Source: QHXN01 sp963785125
GTDB taxonomy: Bacteria; Acidobacteriota; Blastocatellia; Pyrinomonadales; Pyrinomonadaceae
Length of the DNA: 64,000 nucleotides
NCBI GenBank assembly: GCA_963785125.1
Contig: CAWATU010000003.1
Span: forward strand, 248,001-312,000
Direction: 5' to 3'
Under the pieces are notes generated by a model that had not been told where the DNA came from, did no database searches, and was given only the letters and a program-made list of their open reading frames with translations. The position numbers were made by a program, and so were the translations under genes. Positions 41,368-50,025 of this stretch are shown piece after piece; positions within the stretch are counted from its first letter, which is position 1, and each line of letters begins with the position of its first letter.

Positions 41368-43608
41368 ATGTCTTCAAACAAGAACATCGGCAAACCCGTC
41401 CTACGCAAAGAGGGGCGCGCGAAGGTGACGGGCGCGGCGCGTTACGTGGACGACCTCTCACTCCCCGACATGCTCCACGGCGTGACCGTGCGCAGCCCCG
41501 CCCCGCGTGGTCGCATCATCAACATTCATTTCGGCGAAGGCATCCCGTGGGACGAGTTCACCGTCGTCAAGGCGCGCGACGTGCCCGGCGCCAACTACGT
41601 CGCGCTCATCCTCAACGACCAGCCCTACCTCGCCGACGGCGTCGTCAACCACGCCGAGGAGCCCGTGCTCCTGCTTGCGCACCCCGACAAGTACCTGCTC
41701 GAAGAGGCACGTCGCGCCGTCCGGATTGAGATAGAGCCGCTGCCCGCCGTCTTCAACATCGAGGAGGCGCTCGCGCCCAAAGAGATCGTCTGGGGCGAAG
41801 ACAACGTCTTCAAGACCTTCCTCGTCGAGAAGGGGAACGTCGATGAGGTCTGGGACTCGCCCGACATCGTCGTCGTCGAGGGCGAGTATCGCACGGGCGC
41901 GCAGGAGCAGCTCTACATCGAGACGAACGGCGTCATCGCCGAGGCGAACTCGGAGGATGGCGTAACGGTGCGCGGCTCGATGCAGTGCCCTTACTATGTA
42001 CACAAGGCGCTCGTGAAACTCTTCGACCTGCCCGAAGAAAAAATCCGTGTCATCCAGACCGAGACGGGCGGCGGCTTCGGCGGCAAGGAGGAGTATCCGT
42101 CGATGATCGCGGGACACGCCGCGCTGCTCGCGTGGAAGTCCGGGCGGCCCGTGAAGATGATCTACGACCGCGCCGAGGACATGGTCGCCACGACCAAGCG
42201 CCACCCTTCGCGCACGCGCCACCGCACGGCCGTCACGCGTGAAGGGAAGCTCGTCGGCATGGAGATAGACTTCGTCGTGGACGGCGGAGCCTACGCCACT
42301 CTCTCCTCGGTCGTGCTCTCGCGCGGCACCATCCACGCCGCCGGGCCTTACAACTGCCCGCACGTGCGCATACGCTCGCGCGCCGTCGCCACGAACGTCC
42401 CGCCGCACGGCGCCTTCCGTGGCTTCGGTGCGCCGCAGTCGATCTTCGCGCTCGAACGACAGTTGGATAAGGTCGCCGCCGCGGTCGGCCTCACGCCCGA
42501 AGAACTGCGCCGCCGCAACTTCATCTCGAAAGGCGAGACGACCGCGACGGGGCAGGTCATACACGAGGACGTTGACCTCGACGGACTGCTCGACAGCGCC
42601 TTCGAGCTGACCGAGTATCAACAGAAGCGCGAGCGGTTCGCGCGCGAGAATGAGGGCGCGCGCATCAAGCGCGGCATCGGCTTCGCCTCCTTCATGCATG
42701 GCGCGGGCTTCACCGGCTCGGGCGAGAAGTACCTGCAATCCATCGTCGGCTGCGAAGCCACGGCGGACGGACGGCTCAGGGTGCTCGCCGCGAGCACGGA
42801 GATCGGGCAGGGGACGAAGACCGTCTTTGCGCAGATCGCGGCCGACGCGCTGGGCCTTGACTACGACGTGGTCGAGGTCGCCCAGCCCGATACGGCCGAC
42901 GTGCCCAACAGCGGCCCGACGGTCGCCTCGCGCACGACGATGATCGTCGGCAAACTCGTCGAGACGGCCGCGCTTCAGATTAAAGAGACCTTGAAAAGCG
43001 CCGGGCTCATCGGCGACTCTTTCACACGTGACGAGTGGACGCGCGCGTGCGCCGAGTACGTCGCAAGGAGCGGCGCGCTCAAGACGCACGTGCAGTATCA
43101 ACAACCCGGTGACATCGAGTGGGACGACGAGCACTATCGCGGCGACGCCTACGGCGCGTACGCGTGGGCCGTCTACGTCGCCGAGGTAAGCGTGGACACC
43201 GTGACGTACGAGGCGCGCGTCGAGGACTTCGTGGCCGTCCAGGAGGTGGGGCGCGTCATCCACCCCGTGCTCGCGGCCGGACAGATCGAGGGCGGCGTGG
43301 CGCAGGGCATCGGTTGGTCTTTGTATGAGAACGTCGTGTGGCGCGACGGGCGGATGGCGAACGGGCAGATGACGAACTACATCATCCCGACCTCGGCCGA
43401 CATCCCGCCCATCCGCGTACACTTCTTCGAGAACCCGTACGCGGGCGGCCCCGGCGGCGCGAAGGGCATCGGCGAGCTGCCGATGGACGGCCCCGCCCCG
43501 GCCATCCTCAACGCCATCGAGCAGGCCACCGGCATCGCGTTCGACCATGTCCCGCTCACGCCCGAGGCCATCATGGACGCGCTCACAACAGAAGCGGTCG
43601 AGGTTTGA
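41368..43608 (+). CDS. Molybdenum hydroxylase large subunit (xanthine dehydrogenase family)
   Basis: 746 residues, molybdopterin-binding catalytic subunit. The N-terminal ald_Xan_dh_C part reads KVTGAARYVDDLSLPDMLHG. The Mo-cofactor domain has GGGFGGKEEYPS near residue 235, PPHGAFRGFGAPQ near residue 345 and ASTEIGQGTKTVFAQIAADA near residue 475, and the C-terminal catalytic segment is GGAKGIGELPMDGPAP, with the Glu needed for base catalysis. It is the first of three subunit genes with 1-4 nt overlaps, in the order large, small (2Fe-2S), medium (FAD). Xanthine dehydrogenase, aldehyde or carbon monoxide oxidation are possible; the AFRGFGA loop lacks the CSFR motif of true form I CO dehydrogenases. 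Confidence 0.88.
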   Translation: MSSNKNIGKPVLRKEGRAKVTGAARYVDDLSLPDMLHGVTVRSPAPRGRIINIHFGEGIPWDEFTVVKARDVPGANYVALILNDQPYLADGVVNHAEEPVLLLAHPDKYLLEEARRAVRIEIEPLPAVFNIEEALAPKEIVWGEDNVFKTFLVEKGNVDEVWDSPDIVVVEGEYRTGAQEQLYIETNGVIAEANSEDGVTVRGSMQCPYYVHKALVKLFDLPEEKIRVIQTETGGGFGGKEEYPSMIAGHAALLAWKSGRPVKMIYDRAEDMVATTKRHPSRTRHRTAVTREGKLVGMEIDFVVDGGAYATLSSVVLSRGTIHAAGPYNCPHVRIRSRAVATNVPPHGAFRGFGAPQSIFALERQLDKVAAAVGLTPEELRRRNFISKGETTATGQVIHEDVDLDGLLDSAFELTEYQQKRERFARENEGARIKRGIGFASFMHGAGFTGSGEKYLQSIVGCEATADGRLRVLAASTEIGQGTKTVFAQIAADALGLDYDVVEVAQPDTADVPNSGPTVASRTTMIVGKLVETAALQIKETLKSAGLIGDSFTRDEWTRACAEYVARSGALKTHVQYQQPGDIEWDDEHYRGDAYGAYAWAVYVAEVSVDTVTYEARVEDFVAVQEVGRVIHPVLAAGQIEGGVAQGIGWSLYENVVWRDGRMANGQMTNYIIPTSADIPPIRVHFFENPYAGGPGGAKGIGELPMDGPAPAILNAIEQATGIAFDHVPLTPEAIMDALTTEAVEV

Positions 43609-44123
43609 TGACAGACGACGTAACAGAAACTCAGTCCGACTCGGACGAGGCCGGCGGCGGCAAGGTCTCAGTCCGCTGCACGGTCAACGGTGTGGAGGCG
43701 ACGCTGCGCGCTTATCCGTTCGCGCGGCTGCTCGACGTGCTGCGCGAGGAGCTATCCTTGACGGGGACGAAGGAGGGTTGCGGCGAGGGCGAGTGCGGCG
43801 CCTGCTCCGTGCTCCTCGACGGCGAGCTAATCAACAGTTGTCTCGTCCCCGCGGCGCAGGCGGCAGGGTCGGACATCCTGACAATCGAGGGCGTTGCCGA
43901 CGGCGAGCGCCTGCACGCCGTCCAGCGCGCGATGGTCGAGTGCGGCGGCGCACAGTGCGGCATCTGCACGCCGGGCATGGTGCTCGCCGCCGTCAACCTC
44001 CTCAAGCGGACGCCGCAGCCGACCGAGGCCGACATACGCGAGGGCCTTGCCGGCAACCTCTGCCGCTGTACGGGCTACACGAAAATCTTCGACGCGGTCG
44101 TCCATGCGGTGAAGGAGGGATGA
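43608..44123 (+). CDS. Molybdenum hydroxylase small subunit, (2Fe-2S)-binding
   Basis: 171 residues with two 2Fe-2S clusters. The plant-ferredoxin-like cluster is coordinated by CGEGECGACSVLLDG plus a later Cys (near residues 63-85), and the second by CGGAQCGICTPGM and GNLCRCTGY near residues 115-155. An acidic N-terminal extension of about 25 residues precedes the ferredoxin fold. The ATG at 43608 overlaps the stop of the large-subunit gene; the stop overlaps the next gene. It passes electrons from the Mo centre to the FAD subunit. Confidence 0.92.
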   Translation: MTDDVTETQSDSDEAGGGKVSVRCTVNGVEATLRAYPFARLLDVLREELSLTGTKEGCGEGECGACSVLLDGELINSCLVPAAQAAGSDILTIEGVADGERLHAVQRAMVECGGAQCGICTPGMVLAAVNLLKRTPQPTEADIREGLAGNLCRCTGYTKIFDAVVHAVKEG

Positions 44124-44995
44124 GAGCTTACCTGCCCAGTTACGAGTTGGTTGTGCCGCCTACGCTCGGCGAGGCGCTGACGCTCCTGCGTGAAGGGGCG
44201 GGCGCGTGGCGACCGTTCGCGGGCGGAACGGACTTGATGGTGCTGTTGGAGGCGGGGAGGCTTGAGCACAGAAAGTTCTTCAGCATCCGGCACCTGAAGG
44301 AGCTGCGCGGGGTCGAGGAGTCGGACGGCGTCGTGCGCGTGGGGGCGCTGACGACCTACACGGACGTGCGCCGGAGCGAGCTGCTGTCGAGGCTCTTCCC
44401 GATGCTGGGTCAGGCGGCGCGCGAGACGGGCGGCCTCGCCATCCAGAACCGCGGCACCGTCGGCGGCAACATCGCCAACGCGAGCCCCGCGGCCGACACG
44501 CCTCCCGCGCTGCTCGTGTACGGCGCGGAGGTCGAGCTGGTCTCGGCCGAGGGCGCGCGTCGCGTGCCGTATGCGGGGTTCCACACGGGCTATAAGCAGA
44601 CCGTCATGCGCGCGGATGAGTTGATCGCGGCGGTCATCCTTCCCAGGCCGCCGGAGGGCGCGCAACACTTCTACCGCAAGGTCGGGACGCGTCGGGCGCA
44701 GGCCATCTCGAAGGTCTGCTTCGCGGCGTCGGTCGAAGTCGAGGGCGAGTTTTTGAAGGAGGTGCGCATCGCTCTGGGGAGCGTCGCGCCCGTCGTGCTG
44801 CGCTGCCTTCGGACGGAAGAGGCGCTGCGCGGGCGCCGGCTCGACGGAGAGTTGATGAGAGTCGCGCTGGATGAACTCGGGCGCGAGGTCACGCCGATTG
44901 ACGACGTGCGCTCGACGGCGCGCTACCGCACGCGCGTCGCGCAGAACCTTCTGCGCGAGTTCCTGTCGGGAGTCCAGGCGGAGGCAGGCGTTTGA
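44120..44995 (+). CDS. Molybdenum hydroxylase medium subunit, FAD-binding
   Basis: 291 residues of the CoxM/XdhB type. The FAD-binding motif FAGGTDLMVLLE is near residue 35 and the second motif NRGTVGGNIANASPAAD near residue 112. The C-terminal domain of CO-dehydrogenase flavoproteins follows (residues about 175-285). The start ATG 44120 overlaps the small-subunit stop, behind a good GAAGGAGGG ribosome binding site. Completes a three-subunit enzyme that hands electrons to NAD or a quinone. No cofactor insertion (XdhC/CoxG-like) gene lies in the window. Confidence 0.9.
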   Translation: MRAYLPSYELVVPPTLGEALTLLREGAGAWRPFAGGTDLMVLLEAGRLEHRKFFSIRHLKELRGVEESDGVVRVGALTTYTDVRRSELLSRLFPMLGQAARETGGLAIQNRGTVGGNIANASPAADTPPALLVYGAEVELVSAEGARRVPYAGFHTGYKQTVMRADELIAAVILPRPPEGAQHFYRKVGTRRAQAISKVCFAASVEVEGEFLKEVRIALGSVAPVVLRCLRTEEALRGRRLDGELMRVALDELGREVTPIDDVRSTARYRTRVAQNLLREFLSGVQAEAGV

Positions 44996-45074
44996 AGAGT
45001 CGAGGCCGCCCGCCTCAAACTTATTACTGCGTTCTCAATTCAAGGACGACGACTCAAAGAACATCTGTGCCGTC

Positions 45075-45204
45075 TCTCAAGCTTTGAGAAAGCTTTCTCG
45101 TAACGAGAGAATCCTTTCTCGACATTCGAGAAGCCCGTCTCAGGCTTTGAGAAAGTTTCTCAAAGCCTGAGACGGGCTTCTCGACTTTAGAGAGTCGCCT
45201 CTCT
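45075..45204. repeat. Six-unit 21-nt tandem palindrome array
   Basis: Units start at 45075, 45096, 45117, 45138, 45159 and 45180, with a final CTCT at 45201. Each unit has a CTC...GAGA palindrome in its first 14-15 nt and a spacer of 6-7 nt, often ending CTT. Unit contents differ, for example TCTCAAGCTTTGAGA, TCTCGTAACGAGAGA, TCTCGACATTCGAGA. A perfect 14-bp palindrome is at 45086-45099. The period of 21 is three heptads, which links it to the other elements. It lies between convergent genes. Confidence 0.85.
45126..45184. terminator. Perfect 29-bp inverted repeat with a one-base loop
   Basis: 45126-45154 and 45156-45184 are exact reverse complements around a single G. It lies within the 21-nt array. 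The left arm start can instead pair with 45116-45122, so alternative hairpins compete. It could act as a transcription end for the molybdenum hydroxylase and DMT transporter genes that converge on it; there is no long T run. Confidence 0.6.
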
Positions 45205-45224
45205 AACTCCTATGCCGTCCTGCC

Positions 45225-45260
45225 CTGACTGCCATCTGCCATCTGCCATCCGCCTACAGT
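45225..45260. repeat. Single heptad-repeat arm before the DMT transporter stop
   Basis: Units CTGCCAT, CTGCCAT, CCGCCTA; read on the other strand they are of type ATGGCAG/TAGGCGG, close to the GCAGTAG type at 35251 and 46658. No matching second arm is seen nearby, so this may be half of an element or a remnant. Confidence 0.65.
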
Positions 45261-45261
45261 C

Positions 45262-45705
45262 CTAAAACTTCCTCACCAGCAGCACGCCCGCGATGAGAAG
45301 CAGGGCGCCGAGGAGGCGCGGGACGGTGACGGGGCGCGCGGCGAAGCCGACGACGCCGAAGTGGTCGAGCAGGATCGAGACGAGCACCTGGCCCGCAATG
45401 GTGATCGAGATGAAGGTGGCTGCGCCGAGTCGGGGGGCGAAGGCCGCCGCCGCCGTCACGAAGACGCTCCCCAAGAGACCGCCGGCCCACACCCACCACG
45501 GCGCCGAGGCGAGCGCCGCGAGCGGCGGGAGCTGCGGGCGCATGGCCACGGTGTAGGCGAAGAGCGCGAGCGTGCCGACCGCGAACGAGACGAGCGAGGC
45601 CGTCACGGGGTGGCCGACCCAGCGCGCGAGCTGCGCGTTGACGCCGGCCTGTAAGGGCATCAGCGCGCCGGCCACGAGACAGACGAGCAGGTAGAGCCAG
45701 ACCAT
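45262..45705 (-). CDS. DMT family transporter, DUF606/YdcZ type
   Basis: 147 residues with five hydrophobic helices. The start (MVWLYLLVCLVAGALMPLQAG, given here by MVWLYLL and GALMPLQAGVNAQLAR) and the internal GGLLGSVFVTAAAAFAPRLG and ITIAGQVLVSILLDHFG fit the DUF606 branch of drug/metabolite transporters. It is a half-size protein that is likely to work as a dimer. Substrate unknown. The stop lies 2 nt after the solitary heptad arm. Confidence 0.85.
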   Translation of the reverse strand: MVWLYLLVCLVAGALMPLQAGVNAQLARWVGHPVTASLVSFAVGTLALFAYTVAMRPQLPPLAALASAPWWVWAGGLLGSVFVTAAAAFAPRLGAATFISITIAGQVLVSILLDHFGVVGFAARPVTVPRLLGALLLIAGVLLVRKF

Positions 45706-45827
45706 ACCTTCCCCCGGAGAGTCTTAAAGTTCTGAGTGCGTGTGGCTCGAACTTAACTTGCGCGCGCCCGTGCGGGCAAGCGGCAGCGCCGCGGTGCCAG
45801 AAAAACCTCCCCGCCCGCGCCGGGTCG

Positions 45828-45836
45828 TGATATAGT
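45828..45836 (+). promoter_or_regulatory. Candidate extended -10 promoter for the gene at 45888
   Basis: TGATATAGT is an extended -10 (TG-n-TATAGT). No clear -35. It leaves a leader of about 45 nt with the ribosome binding site CGAAGGAGAT before ATG 45888. Confidence 0.45.
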
Positions 45837-45887
45837 CCCGCGCCGAAATCCCGACCGCGGAAGAACCCTCCGAAGGAGATTTTATAA

Positions 45888-46655
45888 ATGCAGAACTACA
45901 ACAACCCCTCGCCTCTGCCGCCACAGCCGCCGCCCGGTGGCTACGGTGCGCCGCCGCCGCCTCCGGCGAAGAAGGGCATGTCCACGGGCGTCAAAGTCCT
46001 GATCGTCGCCCTCATCCTCATCGTCGGCGGGGGCGTGCTGGTCGTCGCGCTCGCCATCGGCGGGCTCGTCTACTTCAATCGACAGGCGCAGGAGAGGGCG
46101 AGCGCGACGACCGGCGAGGCGCTCAAGGGTCTCACGCGCGGCGCCACTTCGGCCGGGGCCGAGGCCGAGGCGCCGAGCCCGACCGCGGAGCAGCAGGCGG
46201 CCATCGCCGGCGGGCAGTCGGCCGAGTGGGCGCAGCAGGAGATTGCGTGGACGGTGCCGCAGACGTGGAAGAAGTCGTCTGCCGACAGTTCGAGCCTCTT
46301 GTGGCGCTCGCCGGGGAGTTGGGACGCCGCCTCGCTCATCGTGAGCATCTCGCCGATGGCCGCTGACTTCCCCGACGAGATTAGCCTCCAGGCCAACTAC
46401 GATAGCTTCAAGAGGGACAAGCAGAAGTACGAAGAGGTGCGCTGGCTCAAGCTCGGCGGTGTAAAGGGTGTCATGTTCCGCGAGGCCGCGCCCGAGAGCG
46501 GTGACAACCCGCGGCGGCTCCAGTGGATCGGCTTCCGCGACTACAAGGGGCAGAAGCAGATGGTCAACATCATGCTTGCCGCGCAGGGCAAATACTTCAC
46601 CCGCCACGAGGACACGATGTACGGCGTGCTCTACTCGACCGAGATGGGGGAGTAG
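45888..46655 (+). CDS. Membrane-anchored protein of unknown function
   Basis: 255 residues. The N-terminus is a Pro/Tyr/Gly-rich cytoplasmic tail (SPLPPQPPPGGYGAPPPPP), then KKG and a membrane helix (VLIVALILIVGGGVLVVALA, about residues 38-60). The outside part has an Ala/Glu-rich linker and a C-terminal domain of about 150 residues (WTVPQTWKKSSADSSSLLW to the end), a PsbP/lipoprotein-like alpha/beta fold by appearance only. A Pro-rich tail next to a helix is a common anchor design in acidobacterial proteins. No family named. The stop is 2 nt from the composite repeat. Confidence 0.65.
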   Translation: MQNYNNPSPLPPQPPPGGYGAPPPPPAKKGMSTGVKVLIVALILIVGGGVLVVALAIGGLVYFNRQAQERASATTGEALKGLTRGATSAGAEAEAPSPTAEQQAAIAGGQSAEWAQQEIAWTVPQTWKKSSADSSSLLWRSPGSWDAASLIVSISPMAADFPDEISLQANYDSFKRDKQKYEEVRWLKLGGVKGVMFREAAPESGDNPRRLQWIGFRDYKGQKQMVNIMLAAQGKYFTRHEDTMYGVLYSTEMGE

Positions 46656-46657
46656 GA

Positions 46658-46811
46658 GCAGTAAGCAGATGGCAGCAGGCAGTTGAAAGGCAGGAAGCCT
46701 TTCCTGATGTAAGAGCCACAAAGAATCGGGGGCGGCGGGTGATGAATCCCGCCGCCCCCGATTCTTTGTGGCTGCTGTTTGCCTTAACGGCCTACGGCCT
46801 ACTGTTTACTG
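46658..46811. repeat. Composite heptad-repeat hairpin with an inner terminator (second copy)
   Basis: The outer left arm (46658-46686) has units GCAGTAA, GCAGATG, GCAGCAG, GCAGTTG. The outer right part (46774-46811) is the complement of GCCGTAG/ACAGTAG-type units. The inner core is the terminator at 46714. The right end supplies the TAA stop of the M16 gene (within CAGTAAACAGTAGG read on the minus strand). Confidence 0.8.
46714..46773. terminator. 26-bp bidirectional terminator hairpin
   Basis: Perfect 26-bp stem (46714-46739 with 46748-46773) and 8-nt loop TGATGAAT, between the convergent genes ending at 46655 and 46806. The inner 15 bp match the terminator at 35310 except for two base pairs that have changed on both sides. 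Confidence 0.85.
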
Positions 46812-48370
46812 AAACACTTTATCCACCGGCACGATGACGACCTGTTCGGGGCGGACGTTGACCTTATACTTCTCGATGATCTTGTCCTCGGCCAGGATGT
46901 CGGCGGGCTTCGGCGAGTTGTAGGTGATGGGCGAGGGCGTGCCCTTGACGAGCGCGTCGCGCAAGCCCTCGGCGTCCTTCGTGACCATCACGATGCGCAT
47001 GTTGCCGGGGTTGAGATACTGCTTGATGGCGCGGTTCACGTCCGCGAGCGTGAGCTTCGAGAGGCTCGCGCGCAGGAAGGACGTGTACTCGGGCGTGCCG
47101 TAGTAACGGCTGTCGAGCGCGTACCCGAGGCGCGCGCCCTGCGTCGAGGTCAGGACGTTCGCGTACTTGACGAGGAAGTCGCGGATGCTGTTGAAGTCCT
47201 CCTGCTTCATCCCTTCGCTCACGAGTTTGTCGTACTCGTAGAGCGCGGCGCGCAGCGCGAACATCGAGTTCTGCGGCTCGACGGGCCGAATCCAGAGTTG
47301 GAAAATCTGCGTCGAGCGGCCGAGGTTCGGGTCGGGCGTAAACTGGAACATGCCGCGCGGGAAGTATTCGACGTAGGCGTAGTCGCCGTAGTTGAGTCCG
47401 CGCGCCTCGCGCAGGCGCTGGTAGAGGTGGCTCACGCTCGAACGATGCTGGCCGAGGTACGAGGCGACGAGCGCGAGCGCCGGCCAGTCCTTGTGCGAGC
47501 GGTTGACGGGGATGGGGAAGCCCATCGAGATGGCCGTCGCGCGCGTCTCGCGCTGGATGATATCGACGCGCAGGCCGGACGCGACTTTGGGCGGCGCGTA
47601 CTTCTTCGGCGCGCCGCCGCCCGCGGGCAGCTTCGCAAAGTCCGCGTTGACCTGCTTGGCGAAGTCCGAGGGATAGCCGCCCGCAAGCCCGATGACGAGG
47701 TTCCCCTGCGTGTAGTTCTGTTTGTAGAAGGCGCGCACGTCGTCGAGCGTCAGACGTTCGAGCGAAGAGACGGTGCCCGTGTTGGGGTGTTCGTAGGGGT
47801 GGCCGGCGTAGATGAGCTTGTAGAGGTACTCCTTGCCCAACTCCTCGTCGTTGCCCTGCCGCAGAGAGGTCTTCAGGTAGTTGACCGCGTCGGACTTCAG
47901 GCGCGTGAAGTCCTCCTCGCGGAAGCCCGGGTCGAGGAGCATGTCGCGGATGATGGAGTAGTACTTCTCAAGGTTATCGACGTGCGTCGTGCCCGCGAAG
48001 ACAGTCATCTCCTTATCGACCTGCGAGCCGAAGCCGGCGGCCATCGGGTAGAACGCCTCGACGATCTGCTCGTAGGCACGCGCGCGCGAGCCGCCCTCGG
48101 AGAGCAGCGCGGCAGTGAGGGCGGCCACGCCCTCCTTGCCCTGCGGGTCGGAGGCCGCGCCCGTCATGAAGAGCAGGCGGAAGGAGACGAGCGGCGACTG
48201 CGAAGGCTCTAAGACCGAGGCAATCGGGGCCGCCGCATGAGCGGGACTGGTCGGCTGTTTGCTGCTTGAAGTCATCTGATTTCGGGTCGTGCGGCCGCGC
48301 CCCTGCGCGAAGGCTGAGAGCGGCGCGAGCATGAAGAGGGCGACGAGGAGGGTGCTGATTGTGCTACGCA

Positions 48371-48371
<1 letters not shown>
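46806..48371 (-). CDS. M16 family peptidase-like subunit, catalytic motif absent
   Basis: 521 residues with a signal peptide (TLLVALFMLAPLSAFA). The M16 fold is recognisable (LLFMTGAASDPQGKEGVAAL, HPYEHPNTGTVSSLERLT, then LVIGLAGGYPSDFAKQV). At the place where active M16 enzymes have HxxEH, this protein has GVAALTAALLSEGG, so zinc is not bound. Such subunits pair with an active partner. It follows the active M16 gene directly, sharing one base, so they form a heterodimer in the periplasm. Its last codons lie in the repeat element. Confidence 0.88.
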
Positions 48372-49774
<1,403 letters not shown>

Positions 49775-49824
49775 GGCGTCTGGCTCCCAAATTTCTTAAG
49801 TGGATTTTGTACGTTGACGCCCGA

Positions 49825-49830
49825 ATTATA
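49825..49830 (-). promoter_or_regulatory. Candidate -10 element of the M16 genes
   Basis: TATAAT on the minus strand, preceded by TG, about 50 nt before the M16 start. No good -35 at 16-18 bp. Confidence 0.4.
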
Positions 49831-50025
49831 CACCAACGGCGGGCAAACGGCAGGCGCCCGCCCGCGTCGGGCTTTCGAGGCCGGTCGGCCGGGGGATTCT
49901 CGTTGACGGGGGGGATTCCCGGTGAGAGAATCCACGCAGCCGACCCGTTTCCTCCTCGACACATCACACTACCGGACGGCCAGAGGGCGCAGCCGAGCCC
50001 GAAGGCGACAGCAAGGAATTGAAAT

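Noticed and set aside
41458..43548. A 696-codon open frame on the minus strand across the molybdenum hydroxylase large-subunit gene
   Set aside because: It is a shadow caused by the high GC content. The plus-strand frame carries all the family motifs, and the minus-strand product is an unbroken run of Arg/Asp/Glu/Val without domain features.
41368..43608. Considered a form I carbon monoxide dehydrogenase large subunit (coxL)
   Set aside because: The active-site motif AYxCSFR that marks true CoxL is not seen; the corresponding loop reads GAFRGFGA, as in xanthine/aldehyde-type enzymes, and the gene order differs.
45075..45204. Considered a CRISPR array
   Set aside because: The 21-nt units have no constant repeat/variable spacer structure of CRISPR size, each unit varies in sequence, and there are no cas genes.
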